64,000 bases of DNA from Setophaga petechia. Its lineage: Eukaryota; Chordata; Aves; Passeriformes; Parulidae. The translations under genes were made by a program, and so were the position numbers. Under the pieces are notes generated by a model, which had not been told where the DNA came from, did not search any database, and saw only the letters and a program-made list of their open reading frames with translations. Every line of letters begins with the position of its first letter. Positions within the stretch are counted from its first letter, which is position 1. The stretch is taken from assembly GCA_024362935.1 (NCBI GenBank), contig JANCRA010000033.1:9645714-9709713 (forward strand), given 5' to 3'. Of the stretch, positions 46,602 to 58,198 are shown one piece after another.

Positions 46602-48660
46602 CTAAAATGTAAAGATAAAAAATAGATTATACTAAATATTTAGCATTCTCTAACAACCTACTGAAATAATTCCTCCATCAGCAAGAAGGGAAAAAGTGCT
46701 CAACCAAGCAGCCACTGTTCCCATTTTGTCCAGTTGGTCACTCACACATCAGTCAGCACAGCACAGCCACCCGCACGCCCCATGGTGTTTCACACTTCTT
46801 TCATGGTCAGAAGAGTACTACAGAAGCTTTATTTATGCTTGTTCATCACTGTCCATCTCCTTTCCCCACGACCGAATCCACTTAGGAAGCAAATCCTGTT
46901 ACTCACACCCAGAGCCACTGGTGACACACTGAACAAAGAGCAACTGCCACAGACAGGTTACATTTCATGCATCCTACCATGTGAAGTTAAACTTTTTCAT
47001 TTGGAGGGCAAGAAATAAATGCAGCCTTTACAAAAAAACTCTGTAGAGAATATGTCCTTTATTATATACCATAGAGTTTCTCCCAGGATCATCAAGAATG
47101 CCAGGCTGCTGATGAGGGTACAAGCTGGAGTCCAGCGGGAAGCGCTGAAGTAGCTCTGGCTGGGAGAAGCAGGTTTGCAAGAGCTCACCAACGGTATCAG
47201 CTACAAGTACCCTGAAGGTCACTGCCATTTCAGTCAGGCCACGTCTCAGTCACAGTTCAAGCATCAATTTGAGTCACCTGGCTCTGCAGCACTACAAGCA
47301 AGTGCAGGAAGTGCTCACGGGCACCTCGGGCCATTTCAACCCCCCAGAGCCCAGCAGGGCCCCAGCCCTGTGCAGGGCTGTGACAGACCTTCCCTGTGCT
47401 GACAAATTAGTATTAGATTTCTCTTACACATGGATGCAAAATTACCTTCAGGTTCAGCCAGTGGAACCTAAATAGACACAAACAGGTCAGCTGTCCATAT
47501 CCACTTACAAGCCACGTATCAATTTATTTATTAAAAATACATTTTACAGCCAAGTAAATCCATTTTACACACCAAGGCACTCACACATGCACACACACAC
47601 ACCAGTCACCTACAGGTCTGATTAGGGCAGCAAACAAAGGTTTATTCCTTCCTAACTTGTAGGTGAAAAGGAGAAATCACTGCCCCAGCTACCACCAGGG
47701 GGCTATTAGCAGCAACACAACTCCACGAGTGCTCTGTGAGCTCCAAATTCTGAACCTGTGAATGGATTTCCAAATGTGAGAGGAGCAGCAATGAGTCAGA
47801 GGGAAGTTTTTAGCTAGTTACTGACAAAACAAGCCTAAAAGGAGAACCTAGATTAATACATTCATGGACAGAAAGATTTCATTATCTATTAAATAAGAGG
47901 TAAGAAAGTACTGAGAAACAACAGGTACACCACCAAATCTACCATCTGGAGTATTTTTACTTTGGAAAAAAACATCATAAACATGCCAGACTTATCATAC
48001 TACCACCTGGATAACTTTGTTTTTACTAGAGAGCAAAAATAGTTCAGGTCTCATTAGTCCAGGAGACACGTATGCAGATTATACTCAAAACAAATCCTAT
48101 ATTTGACTACTGAATTGGCAGCAGTTGCACACGGGGTGCACTGTAACTGTGAGAGTGGCATTAGAGAATCTCTCTAAAGGACATCTAAGAAACTGTAAGA
48201 CAAAGAAGAAAAGTATTTAGAAAAAGACTCCAGGATAGTAATTTTACAATCACTATATTTCTTTCTCAAGAGCATCACTAGAATCACTGAAAATTTTCAG
48301 ACATAACACAACAATACTAATTGCCTGGCAAGGACTATACCAAAGTCTTGCAGACAAAGAAATGCAATGAAATCTTGCAATGAGAAAAGCAAACACTCCT
48401 TTCCTGCTGAAATGCAATGTCTTTCTAAGGAACTGAAGTTACAGTTTTCAGCCACCCGTTTTAAGAGGACAACAGCAGAAGTTATTTTGATGTCAGAAAC
48501 ATCAGGCAGTTTTCACAAAACTTCTACAAGCAGTTTGCTCTCGAAGCAAGGCCCAGCCTTTCACACGGCTGCCACGGCGAGTGTCAGGGAGCCCGGTGTG
48601 CCCCAGGGCAGGACAGGGCACGGAGCAGCGGGCACCACCCGGGGCTCTGCTGCCCAGCAA
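46602..48660 (-). other. STAU1 intron 1, proximal part
   Basis: Apart from the candidate exon at 47070-47200 nothing was recognised. There is a short CA-rich run near 47585-47602. Confidence 0.4.
47070..47200 (-). other. Possible additional 5' STAU1 exon (candidate)
   Basis: On the minus strand an open stretch with acceptor-like TTGTAG (before 47200) and donor ATG|GTATAT (after 47070) encodes DTVGELLQTCFSQPELLQRF then PLDSSLYPHQQPGILDDPG. If spliced to the exon at 46601 it stays in frame with STAU1. There is no ATG inside and the polypyrimidine tract is poor, so this may be a 5' UTR exon or chance. Confidence 0.2.
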
Positions 48661-48674
48661 GGGGGCCCGGGCAG

Positions 48675-49665
48675 GGCCAGTGCAGCCCCGGGAGCTCCCA
48701 GCAGGGCTCGGGCAGTGCCCGGCCCTCCCCAGCCCAGCCCCAGGAGCTCCCAGCACGGCGCGGGCACTGCCCGGCTCCTCTGCACTCAGCGCAGCCCCGG
48801 GAGCTCCCAGCACAGCTCGGGCAGTGCCCGGCTCCTCTGCATAAAGCCCCGGGAGCTCCCAGCACGGCGCGGGCACTGCCCGGCTCCTCTGCACTCAGCG
48901 CAGCCCCGGGAGCTCCCAGCAGGGTTCGGGCAGTGCCCGGCTCTCCCCAGCCCGGCCCCGGGAGCTCCCAGCAGGGCTCGGGCAGTGCCCGGCCCTCCCC
49001 AGCGCAGCCCAGCCCCGGGAGCTCCCAGCACAGCTCGGGCAGTGCCCGGCTCTCCCCAGCCCAGCCCCAGGAGCTCCCAGCACAGCTCGGGCAGTGCCCG
49101 GCCCTCCCCAGCGCAGCCCCGGGAGCTCCCAGCAGGGCTCGGGCAGTGCCCGGCTCTCCCCAGCCCAGCGCAGCCCCGGGAGCTCCCAGCAGGGCTCGGG
49201 CAGTGCCCGGCTCTCCCCAGCCCAGCGCAGCCCCGGGAGCTCCCAGCAGGGCTCGGGCAGTGCCCGGCTCTCCCCAGCCCGGCCCCGGGAGCTCCCAGCA
49301 GGGCTCGGGCAGTGCCCGGCTCTCCCCAGCCCGGCCCCGGGAGCTCCCAGCACAGCTCGGGCAGTGCCCGGCTCTCCCCAGCGCAGCCCCGGGAGCTCCC
49401 AGCACAGCTCGGGCAGTGCCCGGCTCTCCCCAGCGCAGCCCCGGGAGCTCCCAGCACAGCTCGGGCAGTGCGCGGCTCTCCCCAGCCCAGCCCCGGGAGC
49501 TCCCAGCACAGCTCGGGCAGTGCCCGGCTCTCCCCAGCCCGGCCCCGGGAGCTCCCAGCACAGCTCGGGCAGTGCCCGGCTCTCCCCAGCGCAGCCCCGG
49601 GAGCTCCCAGCACAGCTCGGGCAGTGCCCGGCTCTCCCCAGCCCGGCTCCTCTGCACTCAGCCCA
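48675..49665. repeat. Minisatellite, ~52-bp unit with palindromes, ~20 copies, in STAU1 intron 1
   Basis: Units consist of AGCCCCGGGAGCTCCCAGCA, then CAGCTCGGGCAGTGCCCGGC, then TCTCCCCAGC, with length variants. Each unit contains two self-complementary elements, GGGAGCTCCC and CGGGCAGTGCCCG. Open frames of 250-480 codons on both strands are repeat artefacts. Confidence 0.95.
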
Positions 49666-52570
49666 GCCCCGGGACACAGAAACCTCCGGGGACTCCGGGC
49701 ACATCCCTGCACCTTCAAAAAACAGCCTGACAAAACAAACTGCAACTTGTGCTTGCGTTCACAGCTACCTGTGCAGGGACAGTGCTTTAGTTCATTTGTG
49801 GGAACTATTTCATTCAGGTAAAAGAACTCACTGCCCATCATTGCACATTTAACTATCAGTTATTTGGGGATTCTCAAAGGGTTTACAGCGCTTTTACAAA
49901 GAAATATGCTCTTTACCCTATAACAGGCTAAAATTCTAACTATCCAAGAAAAAAGCACCATAATTGAGAAAGTTGAAGCTAACAAGCCATAAAGGCTGTT
50001 TCAGTGGACAGAGGAACAACGACGCCAGAATTTCAGGGCATTTTTCCATGTAAATCAGAGGTTAGATACTTCAAACTTTTCAAAACTCCTGGTGCAAGTG
50101 ATCCCTACTCAATAGTCAAGGCATTGCTAGAACTAAAGCCCACACAGATATCAAACATCCCTCTCGTTGGAAAGAACAAATGTTTTCCTCTCACAGCCTC
50201 AGCCAGCAGCTAGTTCCAGAAGTGCTCCCTTCCCGCGGTCCCTGTCGCTCCCTCACACGAGGGTGTTTGCAGGTTACCGCAGCAGGGCTGCACTGAACGT
50301 GGTGCCCGCCCGGGGCGGCTGCTGCCAAACAACTCAGCGACCTGTGGGCAATACCAAACTTCATGGACCTCCAGAGGACTGCTCAGCACCTGCTTTCAGA
50401 TTTTTATTTTCTTTTGGTGGATCAATGCCTAGAACATTCCCAGAAATTTTGAACACATTAAACCGTAAAGTTCACGGGTCACTAAGGGTAACCAAAGAAA
50501 TGAACGAAGATGTGAGCATGGCCAGTTCACTCAGCCAAAAATAAATTAAGATCTTCATATGTAAAAGAATGTAACATTTTTTGATCAAAGTTTTCTTGGG
50601 GACTTTTTGCGTTATATTTCACATGGGAGTTGCAGATAGAAGACAGAGGACAAAACAAAAATCAAACACTTCCTATGGATAATCATATTTTACCACAACT
50701 CGTCATTTTTTTAATATGATGCAAATAGAAAGGTAAGAAACTTTAATGTTTTAAGTAAGTTTCCTGTACCTTTAGAAGATCCAGAGAGTGAAGATTTGTA
50801 TTTAGTTCTAAATAGGATATTTATGATGGAGAATGCCTAAAACAAAAAACAGAGTTAGCATTTTGCTTCCTAAAGGCACAAAAAAATCTTGTGTAGAGAA
50901 TCTCTCACCCTGCACTGAGTTTGCCTCTTCTATTTGATCAGGAGGACTTGTATGACCCTTCCATTACCACTGACAAACTGCTAAACACAGCTGCTTTTCC
51001 AAGCAGAATTTCCAACCTGATCCAAGAATCTTCCTTGCTCTTTTCCCAGCCCCAAGTGATGTTTCTCACCCAAGCACTGGAATCTCACAATAGTGCTATT
51101 TGCAGAATTACAAGAGTCACTTGCCAATTTTCCTTCTGTAGCGAGGTTTCCTTTCTGTAGTGAAGTTCTTCCTAAGAGCCCTAGAGATCAGCTCCCAAAA
51201 TTAGACTCAGACCTTCATTCACAAAGCCAAACCAAAAGCAAGCCACAAACTGAGAAACTCTGGTAGTTATTAATCGCAGAAAATGATAAGAATTCTACCT
51301 TTTGGCTACATTTCCAATCTAGTGATTTTCACTCACATATAGGCTAAAACCATTTCAAAACAAAATTATCTCAGCACTGCATATGAAACCTGTCACTGCA
51401 CGGACTGCTCTAAATGGAAATCAAAACCTATTTCATTCTGCTTACAAATATAGCACAAAGTGTTTAATCCTTCTTTTCCATGCCTAAGCCAACTGCGTGC
51501 AGATGCCAGCAACATCATTCCCAGCCACAAAATGGGGGAGAGCCCAATCTTGGTCCGGGTTAGAAGAGGACAGAGCTGCTGAATTTACTTCAGACAGGCA
51601 TTTCAAACTCTTAGGCTGACTCCTAGGACTGTGAGCAATTCTGCTGCTGGGACCAAGCAGGATGCAGAGCCTGAACCAGGCTGGCAGCACACCTGGTGTT
51701 TACCAACAGGAGAGCCAAGAGGGAACACGAGGATTACACTCAGTTCAACTCCTCTTCTACAGGGTTTTCTGGAGACTAAACTAAGCATCTGAAAAACAAG
51801 GAAATATTTGCAGGTAGGGTCAAGACCAAGTTGCATAAAGACAAGAGAATTTTCTCCCCCAGCCATTCCGGGTAGCCCTGCCAAGAATGAACCCCTCCAC
51901 CTCAGCAGAACAAGCCCAAGGGGCTGTGCAGACACTGCCCGCTGGTCACCATGGCACAGACACCACTGATGGGCACCAGAAGACTGGAGAAGAGTTACAA
52001 CCAACACCACTTTCTAGCACAGGCTGACGCTGCCAGGCTGCTTCAGGAAAAGCCCTCTCCATCCTGAGATGCAGCAGTAAGAACCAGCCCCAGCGAGGGC
52101 TGCTCTAGTCCTGCTCTGCACTCAGACACCGAGCCCTCAGCTGCAGCCCTGCACCCAACAGGGACCAGGCTCCAGGCAGAAGCACAGGAGGAAACGCCTG
52201 AAACCCTCCCTTCAGAGAAATATAACCTATGGGAAAACTGCTAAAGGACCTGAACTTGTGTGTTCTGAAGAGGAGAGGGCTGGCTGGGGCCTGAGAAGCA
52301 GCAGTTCATCTACTTGAAAGGATTTTGGAGTGGAAAAGAACAATGTGTTCTTTATGGTTAAAGTGACAGAATGAGAGGCAACGGCCTTAAAATGCACCAA
52401 GAAAAGTGTTCCTGGCAGCCACCCTGAAGTGCCCCGCTCTGGGGGCAGAGGGTCCCCCCGGGGCAAGCTGCAAGGCCCTGAGAGCCGCCCCCGAGGCTGC
52501 CACACCCGCCACACGCTGGGGGCTGGCACCCGGGCAGCCTGCCTCTGCAAGGCTGGACAGAGCCTCGGGG
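49666..52570 (-). other. STAU1 intron 1, middle part
   Basis: No exon, RNA gene or clear mobile element recognised on either strand. A somewhat GC-richer patch at about 50230-50330 lacks splice-consistent exon features. Confidence 0.4.
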
Positions 52571-52571
52571 G

Positions 52572-53640
52572 CTGCACTGCCTGCCCTGCTCACACACAGC
52601 CCTGTCACACACAGCCCTGTCACACACAGCCCTGTCACACACAGCCCTGTCACACACAGCCCTGCTCACACACAGCCCTGTCACACACAGCCCTGCTCAG
52701 AGCCCTGCTCAGAGCCCTGCTCACACACAGCCCTGTCACACACAGCCCTGCTCACACACAGCCCTGTCACACACAGCCCTGTCACACACAGCCCTGTCAC
52801 ACACAGCCCTGCTCACACACAGCCCTGTCACACACAGCCCTGTCACACACAGCCCTGTCACACACAGCCCTGCTCACACACAGCCCTGTCACACACAGCC
52901 CTGTCACACACAGCCCTGTCACACACAGCCCTGTCACACACAGCCCTGTCACACGGCCCTGCTCACACACAGCCCTGCTCACACAGCCCTGTCACACACA
53001 GCCCTGCTCAGAGCCCTGCTCACACAGCCCTGCTCAGAGCCCTGCTCACACACAGCCCTGTCACACACAGCCCTGCTCAGAGCCCTGCTCACACACAGCC
53101 CTGCTCACACACAGCCCTGTCACACACAGCCCTGCTCAGAGCCCTGCTCACACACAGCCCTGCTCACACACAGCCCTGTCACACACAGCCCTGCTCAGAG
53201 CCCTGCTCACACACAGCCCTGTCACACACAGCCCTGCTCACACACAGCCCTGCTCACACAGCCCTGTCACACACAGCCCTGTCACACACAGCCCTGCTCA
53301 CACACAGCCCTGTCACACACAGCCCTGTCACACGGCCCTGCTCACACACAGCCCTGCTCACACAGCCCTGTCACACACAGCCCTGCTCACACACAGCCCT
53401 GTCACACACAGCCCTGCTCAGAGCCCTGCTCACACAGCCCTGTCACACACAGCCCTGCTCACACACAGCCCTGCTCAGAGCCCTGCTCACACAGCCCTGC
53501 TCACACACAGCCCTGTCACACGGCCCTGTCACACACAGCCCTGCTCAGAGCCCTGCTCACACACAGCCCTGTCACAGCCCTGTCACAGCCCTGCTCACAC
53601 ACAGCCCTGTCACAGCCCTGTCACAGCCCTGCTCACACCC
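52572..53640. repeat. Minisatellite, 15/16-bp CACACACAGCCCTGT units, in STAU1 intron 1
   Basis: About 1.07 kb built from CACACACAGCCCTGT and CACACACAGCCCTGCT units, with interspersed CAGAGCCCTGCT and CACACGGCCCTG variants arranged in longer recurring blocks. In the STAU1 pre-mRNA (minus strand) this reads as repeated GGGCUGUGUGUGAC. The 456- and 511-codon open frames on + are artefacts. Confidence 0.95.
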
Positions 53641-55640
53641 TGCTCACCGGGCCGGCACGCTCCCTGTCTCACGCAGGGGCAGACACAGACACAGACACAG
53701 CCTGGCTGCTGGCAGACACAGCCTGGCAGCCCAGCACGGCACGTGGCTGCTGCCACAGGCGGGCCCTCGGCTCTGAGAGCCACCTGCAAACACCAGACTG
53801 AGCCCCGGCAGGGCCAGCCCCCCCCGTGCCAGGACCAGCACCCGGAAGGCGCCCTGCTCCTCGGGGCTGCAGGGCCTCACACGCTCCTTGTGCCCTGCCA
53901 GGAACCAGCCATGTCCCCATTCCCACCCTGGAGCAGCACTCCCCCCTGCTCCACCAGCACCTGAAGCAGGACAAATGCCAGATACAACTGTCACCTATTT
54001 TGAGGCACAAAAAATAAATATCCACAAACTCTAGGAGATTTGTTGAGATGCTGTTACCTAAAATACCTTTGAAAAACCCACATTAGGGGAGCTTTGTAAC
54101 ATACAGCATAAAATTCTCAAGCTGCTGCAACAGGGTTTAACAGCACCTACTTACAACTGGAAAGTTTCACTATAAATTGATAAACAATGACTAAATTTTA
54201 CAGAATTAAGGCTATCTGCAAAAAATGTAAAATATTGGCTGAACAATGTTTTCTTCCTAGATAAATCTTCTGCAACATTTCTGCAAGACAGGGTCCTTCC
54301 CAAAAGTAACACTGTAGAAAAAGATGCTGCCCTTTTTGGTAAGGGCACAAACACCAAATGTTATGCAAAGTAGTCTGGAAGCCAAGATATGGATTATTAA
54401 TAAGAGAAGAAGAGCTAAAACTTGAAAGTAACAGCTGAATGAAAGAGGGACCTACCAAACATACACATAAACCCGACAGTTCCAAACAAAGGGAACTGAC
54501 AAACCAGGAAGCGATATAATGAATAAACACCTCACTGATACTTCTAGCTCAATTAGTGTTGTGACAAAACAGTTCACGGGTTTTGGCTTTTTCCCTGCAG
54601 TAGAACAGGTCACAGAACCCACAGACACTGCTGAGAGCCAGCATGCCCAGATCTCCTGCACTGCCCTGGCGCATCTGTAGCCCCTCTAGTGAAACAACCA
54701 ACCCTGGCAAGAAGCCTGGCCGAAGGAGCCACGAGAAGGGCTTTTGGAACGTTCATTTGTCTCCAAAATAAAGCTGCTGTTCTTCAGGAAGATCTGAAAG
54801 GCACAAAGCAATTTCCAGTTTTGCTCTGACTTTGCACAGTCATATCACTTTAAATTTATTTCAACCTATGAATAATTTTGCCACAAAACACATTTTGACT
54901 GACTTTACTGATAGTGAAAAAATTATTCATGATGTTATGAAAAACTCTGAACAGAGTGGCTGCTTAAAATAACAACATTAAAAGGAATTGTTTCTTGCAT
55001 GGATCCTTTTAGAAAGGAAATAAGTCTGTGATACAACTTCAGAAAACAGAAAATATAGTAAAAGATTCAGCCTCTGGGCTTTTTACATTCTCATCAAGAT
55101 GTGACAGACCTTGAGTGAATCTCTGTAGAAGTCAGAACACACATTTGTTGCATGTATGAAAAAATCAACAGACAAAGAAGAAATCACTTTATTACAATGC
55201 AGCCATAGTTGCATAATCAGAACTCAAATTTTCACGTCCACTAGTATTAAAAAAACAAACTCAAAACATTGCCCCCACTTTGAGCAAGGGAACTGTGCAG
55301 TACATTTGCACGTTCTAGCTAGAAGATTTTATAAATATACCATTCCAAAAGCAGACTACAGACTTCATTCAGATATTTTAGTTCACTGATATATGTGTAT
55401 ATATGCATATATATACACACCTAGCCTTCACTGACATTCCAAATGTTCCTCCCAGGTTTGCCCTAAACCTGCTGTTAAAGTAACAACAATACCGAGCAGA
55501 TTAATGCATCATAAAAACGGCTCTGGCACTTCCAGGTCCAGCATCCCCGGACAGACACCCCAAAGCTGCGCTGTCTGCAGCCAGACAGCGACAGGGGAAG
55601 CCTTACACGGGACTTGTTGCTTTACACCCCGGGAAAAACA
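53641..55640 (-). other. STAU1 intron 1, distal part
   Basis: Contains a short degenerate CAGACACAGCCTGGC repeat (53680-53730) and otherwise unremarkable sequence. A TA/TG-rich microsatellite lies near 55389-55421. No gene recognised. Confidence 0.4.
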
Positions 55641-56321
55641 GGGAGAAGTGACCCTGGAGAGCGCCGGCCGCCATCCCCGGTGGGAGCGAGGGGAAAGCCG
55701 GGGCTGCCCGCTCAGCCGCGCCGGGAGGGGCTGGCGCTGTCCCGGCGGCGGTCCCGGCCGGCTGGCTCGGCACTTCGGTACCGCCGCCTCGGCCCGGGAG
55801 GATGCCGGGCTCTGGGCGCTCGGCGGGCACGGCCGCAGCCGCGTCCCGGGGCCCGGCAGCCGAACGGGCTCCGCTGCCCCGGCCCCTGCGCCGGGAGCCG
55901 CCGCTGCGCCCCGGGGACGGCGGGCAGGGGGCAGCGAGTACCCCCGCCCCCGGGCGCGCTGCCACCGCTGCGGGAGGCGCGGAGCGCCGCTGTCACGGCC
56001 CGCCCGGGGCGGCGGCAGCGCCGTCAGCCCCGACACTTCCCCGCAGGTCGGGGCCGCGGGCGCCAGTGCCGGGCCCATCGCGGTCCGGTCCCCGCTCCCC
56101 GCCGGGGCGGTCTCCCGGCCCCGCAGGAGCGGGCACAGCCCCGGGACGAGCCCCGGGCCGGGAATGGGCACGGGGCGAGCCCCGAACGCGCAGGGGGTTC
56201 CGGGCCGCCCCCTCCCCACGGCCCCGGCCCCGGCCCCGGCTCCGGCCCGGAGCGGGCCCGCCAGGCCCCGCCGCCCCCCGCCCTTGGCCCCGCCAGGCCC
56301 GGGCCGCCCGCGCCCCCTCAC

Positions 56322-56430
56322 CTGCGCTGGGCTCGGCTCCGGGCCGGGGCGGGCGGGGGTCGCTCAGTCCATGGGCCGGGCGGGACCGGCGGGGCGGCAC
56401 AGGGCAAACACCAAAGAGAATGAGCGGGGC
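56322..56430 (-). other. STAU1: STAU1 exon 1, 5' UTR (start estimated)
   Basis: Non-coding first exon inferred from the strong donor at 56322 within the CpG island. The transcription start is placed only approximately, below the CCAAT boxes. Intron 1 to the start-codon exon is about 9.7 kb. Confidence 0.5.
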
Positions 56431-56583
56431 GGTGCGGCCCGCCGGAACTGACGGCACCGCGCCGAGGGCCGGGCCTCCGTACAGCCAATCGGCAGCGAGC
56501 GAGCCCCCAGAGACCCCGCCCCTCACCGCGCTTCTGGCCAATGGACGCGCAGTCCTGCCGGGAGCACCGCCTCCTCCGCGGAG

Positions 56584-56602
56584 ACTACGAGTCCCAGCGT
56601 GC
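56584..56602 (+). promoter_or_regulatory. ZNF143/THAP11-type motif 1
   Basis: ACTACGAGTCCCAGCGTGC, close to the ACTACAATTCCCAGCATGC-type consensus bound by ZNF143/THAP11 at CpG-island promoters. Located about 150-250 bp upstream of STAU1. Confidence 0.65.
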
Positions 56603-56626
56603 TTCGCGCGAGCTGCAGAGCGAGAA

Positions 56627-56645
56627 ACTACAACTCCCGGCGTGC
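56627..56645 (+). promoter_or_regulatory. ZNF143/THAP11-type motif 2
   Basis: ACTACAACTCCCGGCGTGC, a second copy of the same motif 43 bp from the first and in the same orientation. The pair argues against chance. Confidence 0.7.
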
Positions 56646-56800
56646 CCTGCGCGGGGCCGGGGTCGAGCCGTGCCGCTGCGTCCGCCGTCGCTTCCGGCAA
56701 TGCCCCGTCCGTTCCGGCCCCGCCCCGCCCAGCCCGGTGCCCGCACGGAGAGCGGCCGCGCTCCATCAGACTTTGTTCTCCTCGCATCTGTGCCTTCTGG

Positions 56801-57669
56801 AAAAAGAAACGTGAGGCGAGCGGGCGCAGCCGCTACCGGAGCGGCCACCCAGCGGGGCCAGCGCAGGAGGGAGCGCGGATGCCACCAACGCACCCACGGA
56901 TGAGCATTTAACCAAAACCTCACATTTCAAACCACGAGTGGCAGAGACCCACAAGTAATCCCAAGCAGTCTTGGTAGAGCTGCCGGAGCCCGTGGACAGA
57001 CGTGGCCCAGCAGGCTCCAGCCCCGGCGGCACAGCTGCACACAGCTGGCAGAGCACACCCGGGTGCACAGCTGCACACAGCTGGCAGGAGCGCACCTGCA
57101 GCACCCACGGCTGCACACAGCTGGCAGGAGCGCACCTGCAGCGCCCACAGCTGCACACAGCTGGCAGGGGCACTCCGGGACTCGAGCTGTGCCTCCCAAA
57201 GCCCGGCCTGCAGCCAGGTGCCCCCTGAGAACACACAGGCTCAGGCATTAGCGGCTCACTCCAAGAGCCACGAGCGTGCCCGATGGCCCCAGGCCTCATC
57301 AGTGCCTTGATGAGGAGAACACCCGACTCAGACCCACCTCCAAGGCCACTGCTTCAGCTTCAACAGAGCAGGAAAACCCCACCTGGAGCCTGATCCCTGC
57401 TCCCAGGGAAGACACCTGCCCTCGGTGCCTGGCACTGACAGGACCCGTTCTAGAAGGCCTGTGCCTGCTGTGAGCAGCCAGAGTGACAGCAGCTCTGCTC
57501 TTCTCCTGAAGTTCTAGATTTGCTCTGTATGATCCTACAATGCACCTAAATTATTATGTAAAGAAAAACCCTCACAGTCCCACTATTTCATATTCTATTC
57601 TAAGTGTAAAACATCTTTTTTTAAAACAATTATATTCTTCTGAAACAGTAAGACCACAGTGACAGGCAT
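56801..57669. other. STAU1-CSE1L intergenic gap
   Basis: Short gap between the STAU1 promoter island and the CSE1L poly(A) site. It contains a small minisatellite (57020-57170). No exon recognised on either strand. Confidence 0.6.
57020..57170. repeat. Small ~40-bp minisatellite, about 3.5 copies
   Basis: Units carry GCTGCACACAGCTGGCAGGA followed by GCGCACCTGCAGC and CCCAC. TGCACACAGCTGGCAG occurs four times. Located in the intergenic gap. Confidence 0.85.
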
Positions 57670-58108
57670 TTTAAACAAGTACTTCTTATTTATTCACAAT
57701 TCAGATAAAGTTTAAGGAAAGACAAAAGAAATACAAAGGACAACATTAAAATGAAAAGGAATTTTAGTGACTGAAGTGAGTTTCTACAGCCAGGGCTCTC
57801 CACACATTTCCAAATATTATCCAAACACTGCAGATGCAGATTTCAAATCAATCCCATACCAAACTGCTATGATTATTCCCTTTGAAATTAAACTGGGAAT
57901 GGAAGTTAGCCACCTTTATCTATGAGTACACAAACCATCAAATTCTTCACCTTCAGCTTAAAACCACACCTATCTTTTACAAGATGGAATCTGCAATACA
58001 ATTTCAAGCAGCTTTTTCATTTTGTCTGAGCTCTGCTATAAAAAAAGTCAGTGTCAACCTTCTGCATAACAAACCAGCTTTTGATCTTGCTTGTGGAGTC
58101 TCTGCAGC
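57670..58108 (-). other. CSE1L: CSE1L 3' untranslated region
   Basis: From the stop codon (58109-58111) to about 20 nt after AATAAA at 57689-57694 on the minus strand, giving a compact ~440 nt 3' UTR. Confidence 0.7.
57689..57694 (-). terminator. CSE1L: CSE1L polyadenylation signal
   Basis: AATAAA (within AATAAATAAG) on the minus strand, about 415 nt past the CSE1L stop. The first canonical signal downstream. Confidence 0.7.
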
Positions 58109-58198
58109 TCAGAGCAGACTGACGCTGGCAGCCTGGAGGTATCCTTGGAGATACTGCAATGCTTCTGCGTTCAGGCTGGTGCTCAGCATGGACAGAAC
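58109..58198 (-). CDS. CSE1L: CSE1L last coding exon
   Basis: Encodes VLSMLSTSLNAEALQYLQGY then LQAASVSLL and a TGA stop, matching the human C-terminus except for conservative changes. Acceptor TGCCTCAG. Confidence 0.96.
   Translation of the reverse strand, partial: VLSMLSTSLNAEALQYLQGYLQAASVSLL

Larger units (their letters stand above)
55640..56800 (-). promoter_or_regulatory. STAU1: CpG island and promoter of STAU1
   Basis: Extremely GC/CpG-rich block at the 5' end of STAU1. A donor CGCAG|GTGAGG (minus, exon end 56322) marks the first non-coding exon. Two CCAAT boxes on the + strand (56485-56489, 56538-56542), GC boxes and TTCCGG ETS-type sites (near 56690-56720) surround it. The motifs extend beyond the STAU1 start, so the promoter may be bidirectional. 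Confidence 0.75.

Noticed and set aside
48367..49852. 484-codon + frame and 351/357-codon - frames
   Set aside because: Generated by the 52-bp intronic minisatellite of STAU1. Reading direction, composition and position inside an intron argue against a gene.
52406..53964. 456- and 511-codon + frames (HTQPCHTQPCS...)
   Set aside because: CACACACAGCCCTGT repeat artefact in STAU1 intron 1.
55509..56911. Long frames over the STAU1 CpG island
   Set aside because: Same GC-driven effect. Overlapping open frames on both strands, with Arg/Pro/Ala-only composition.
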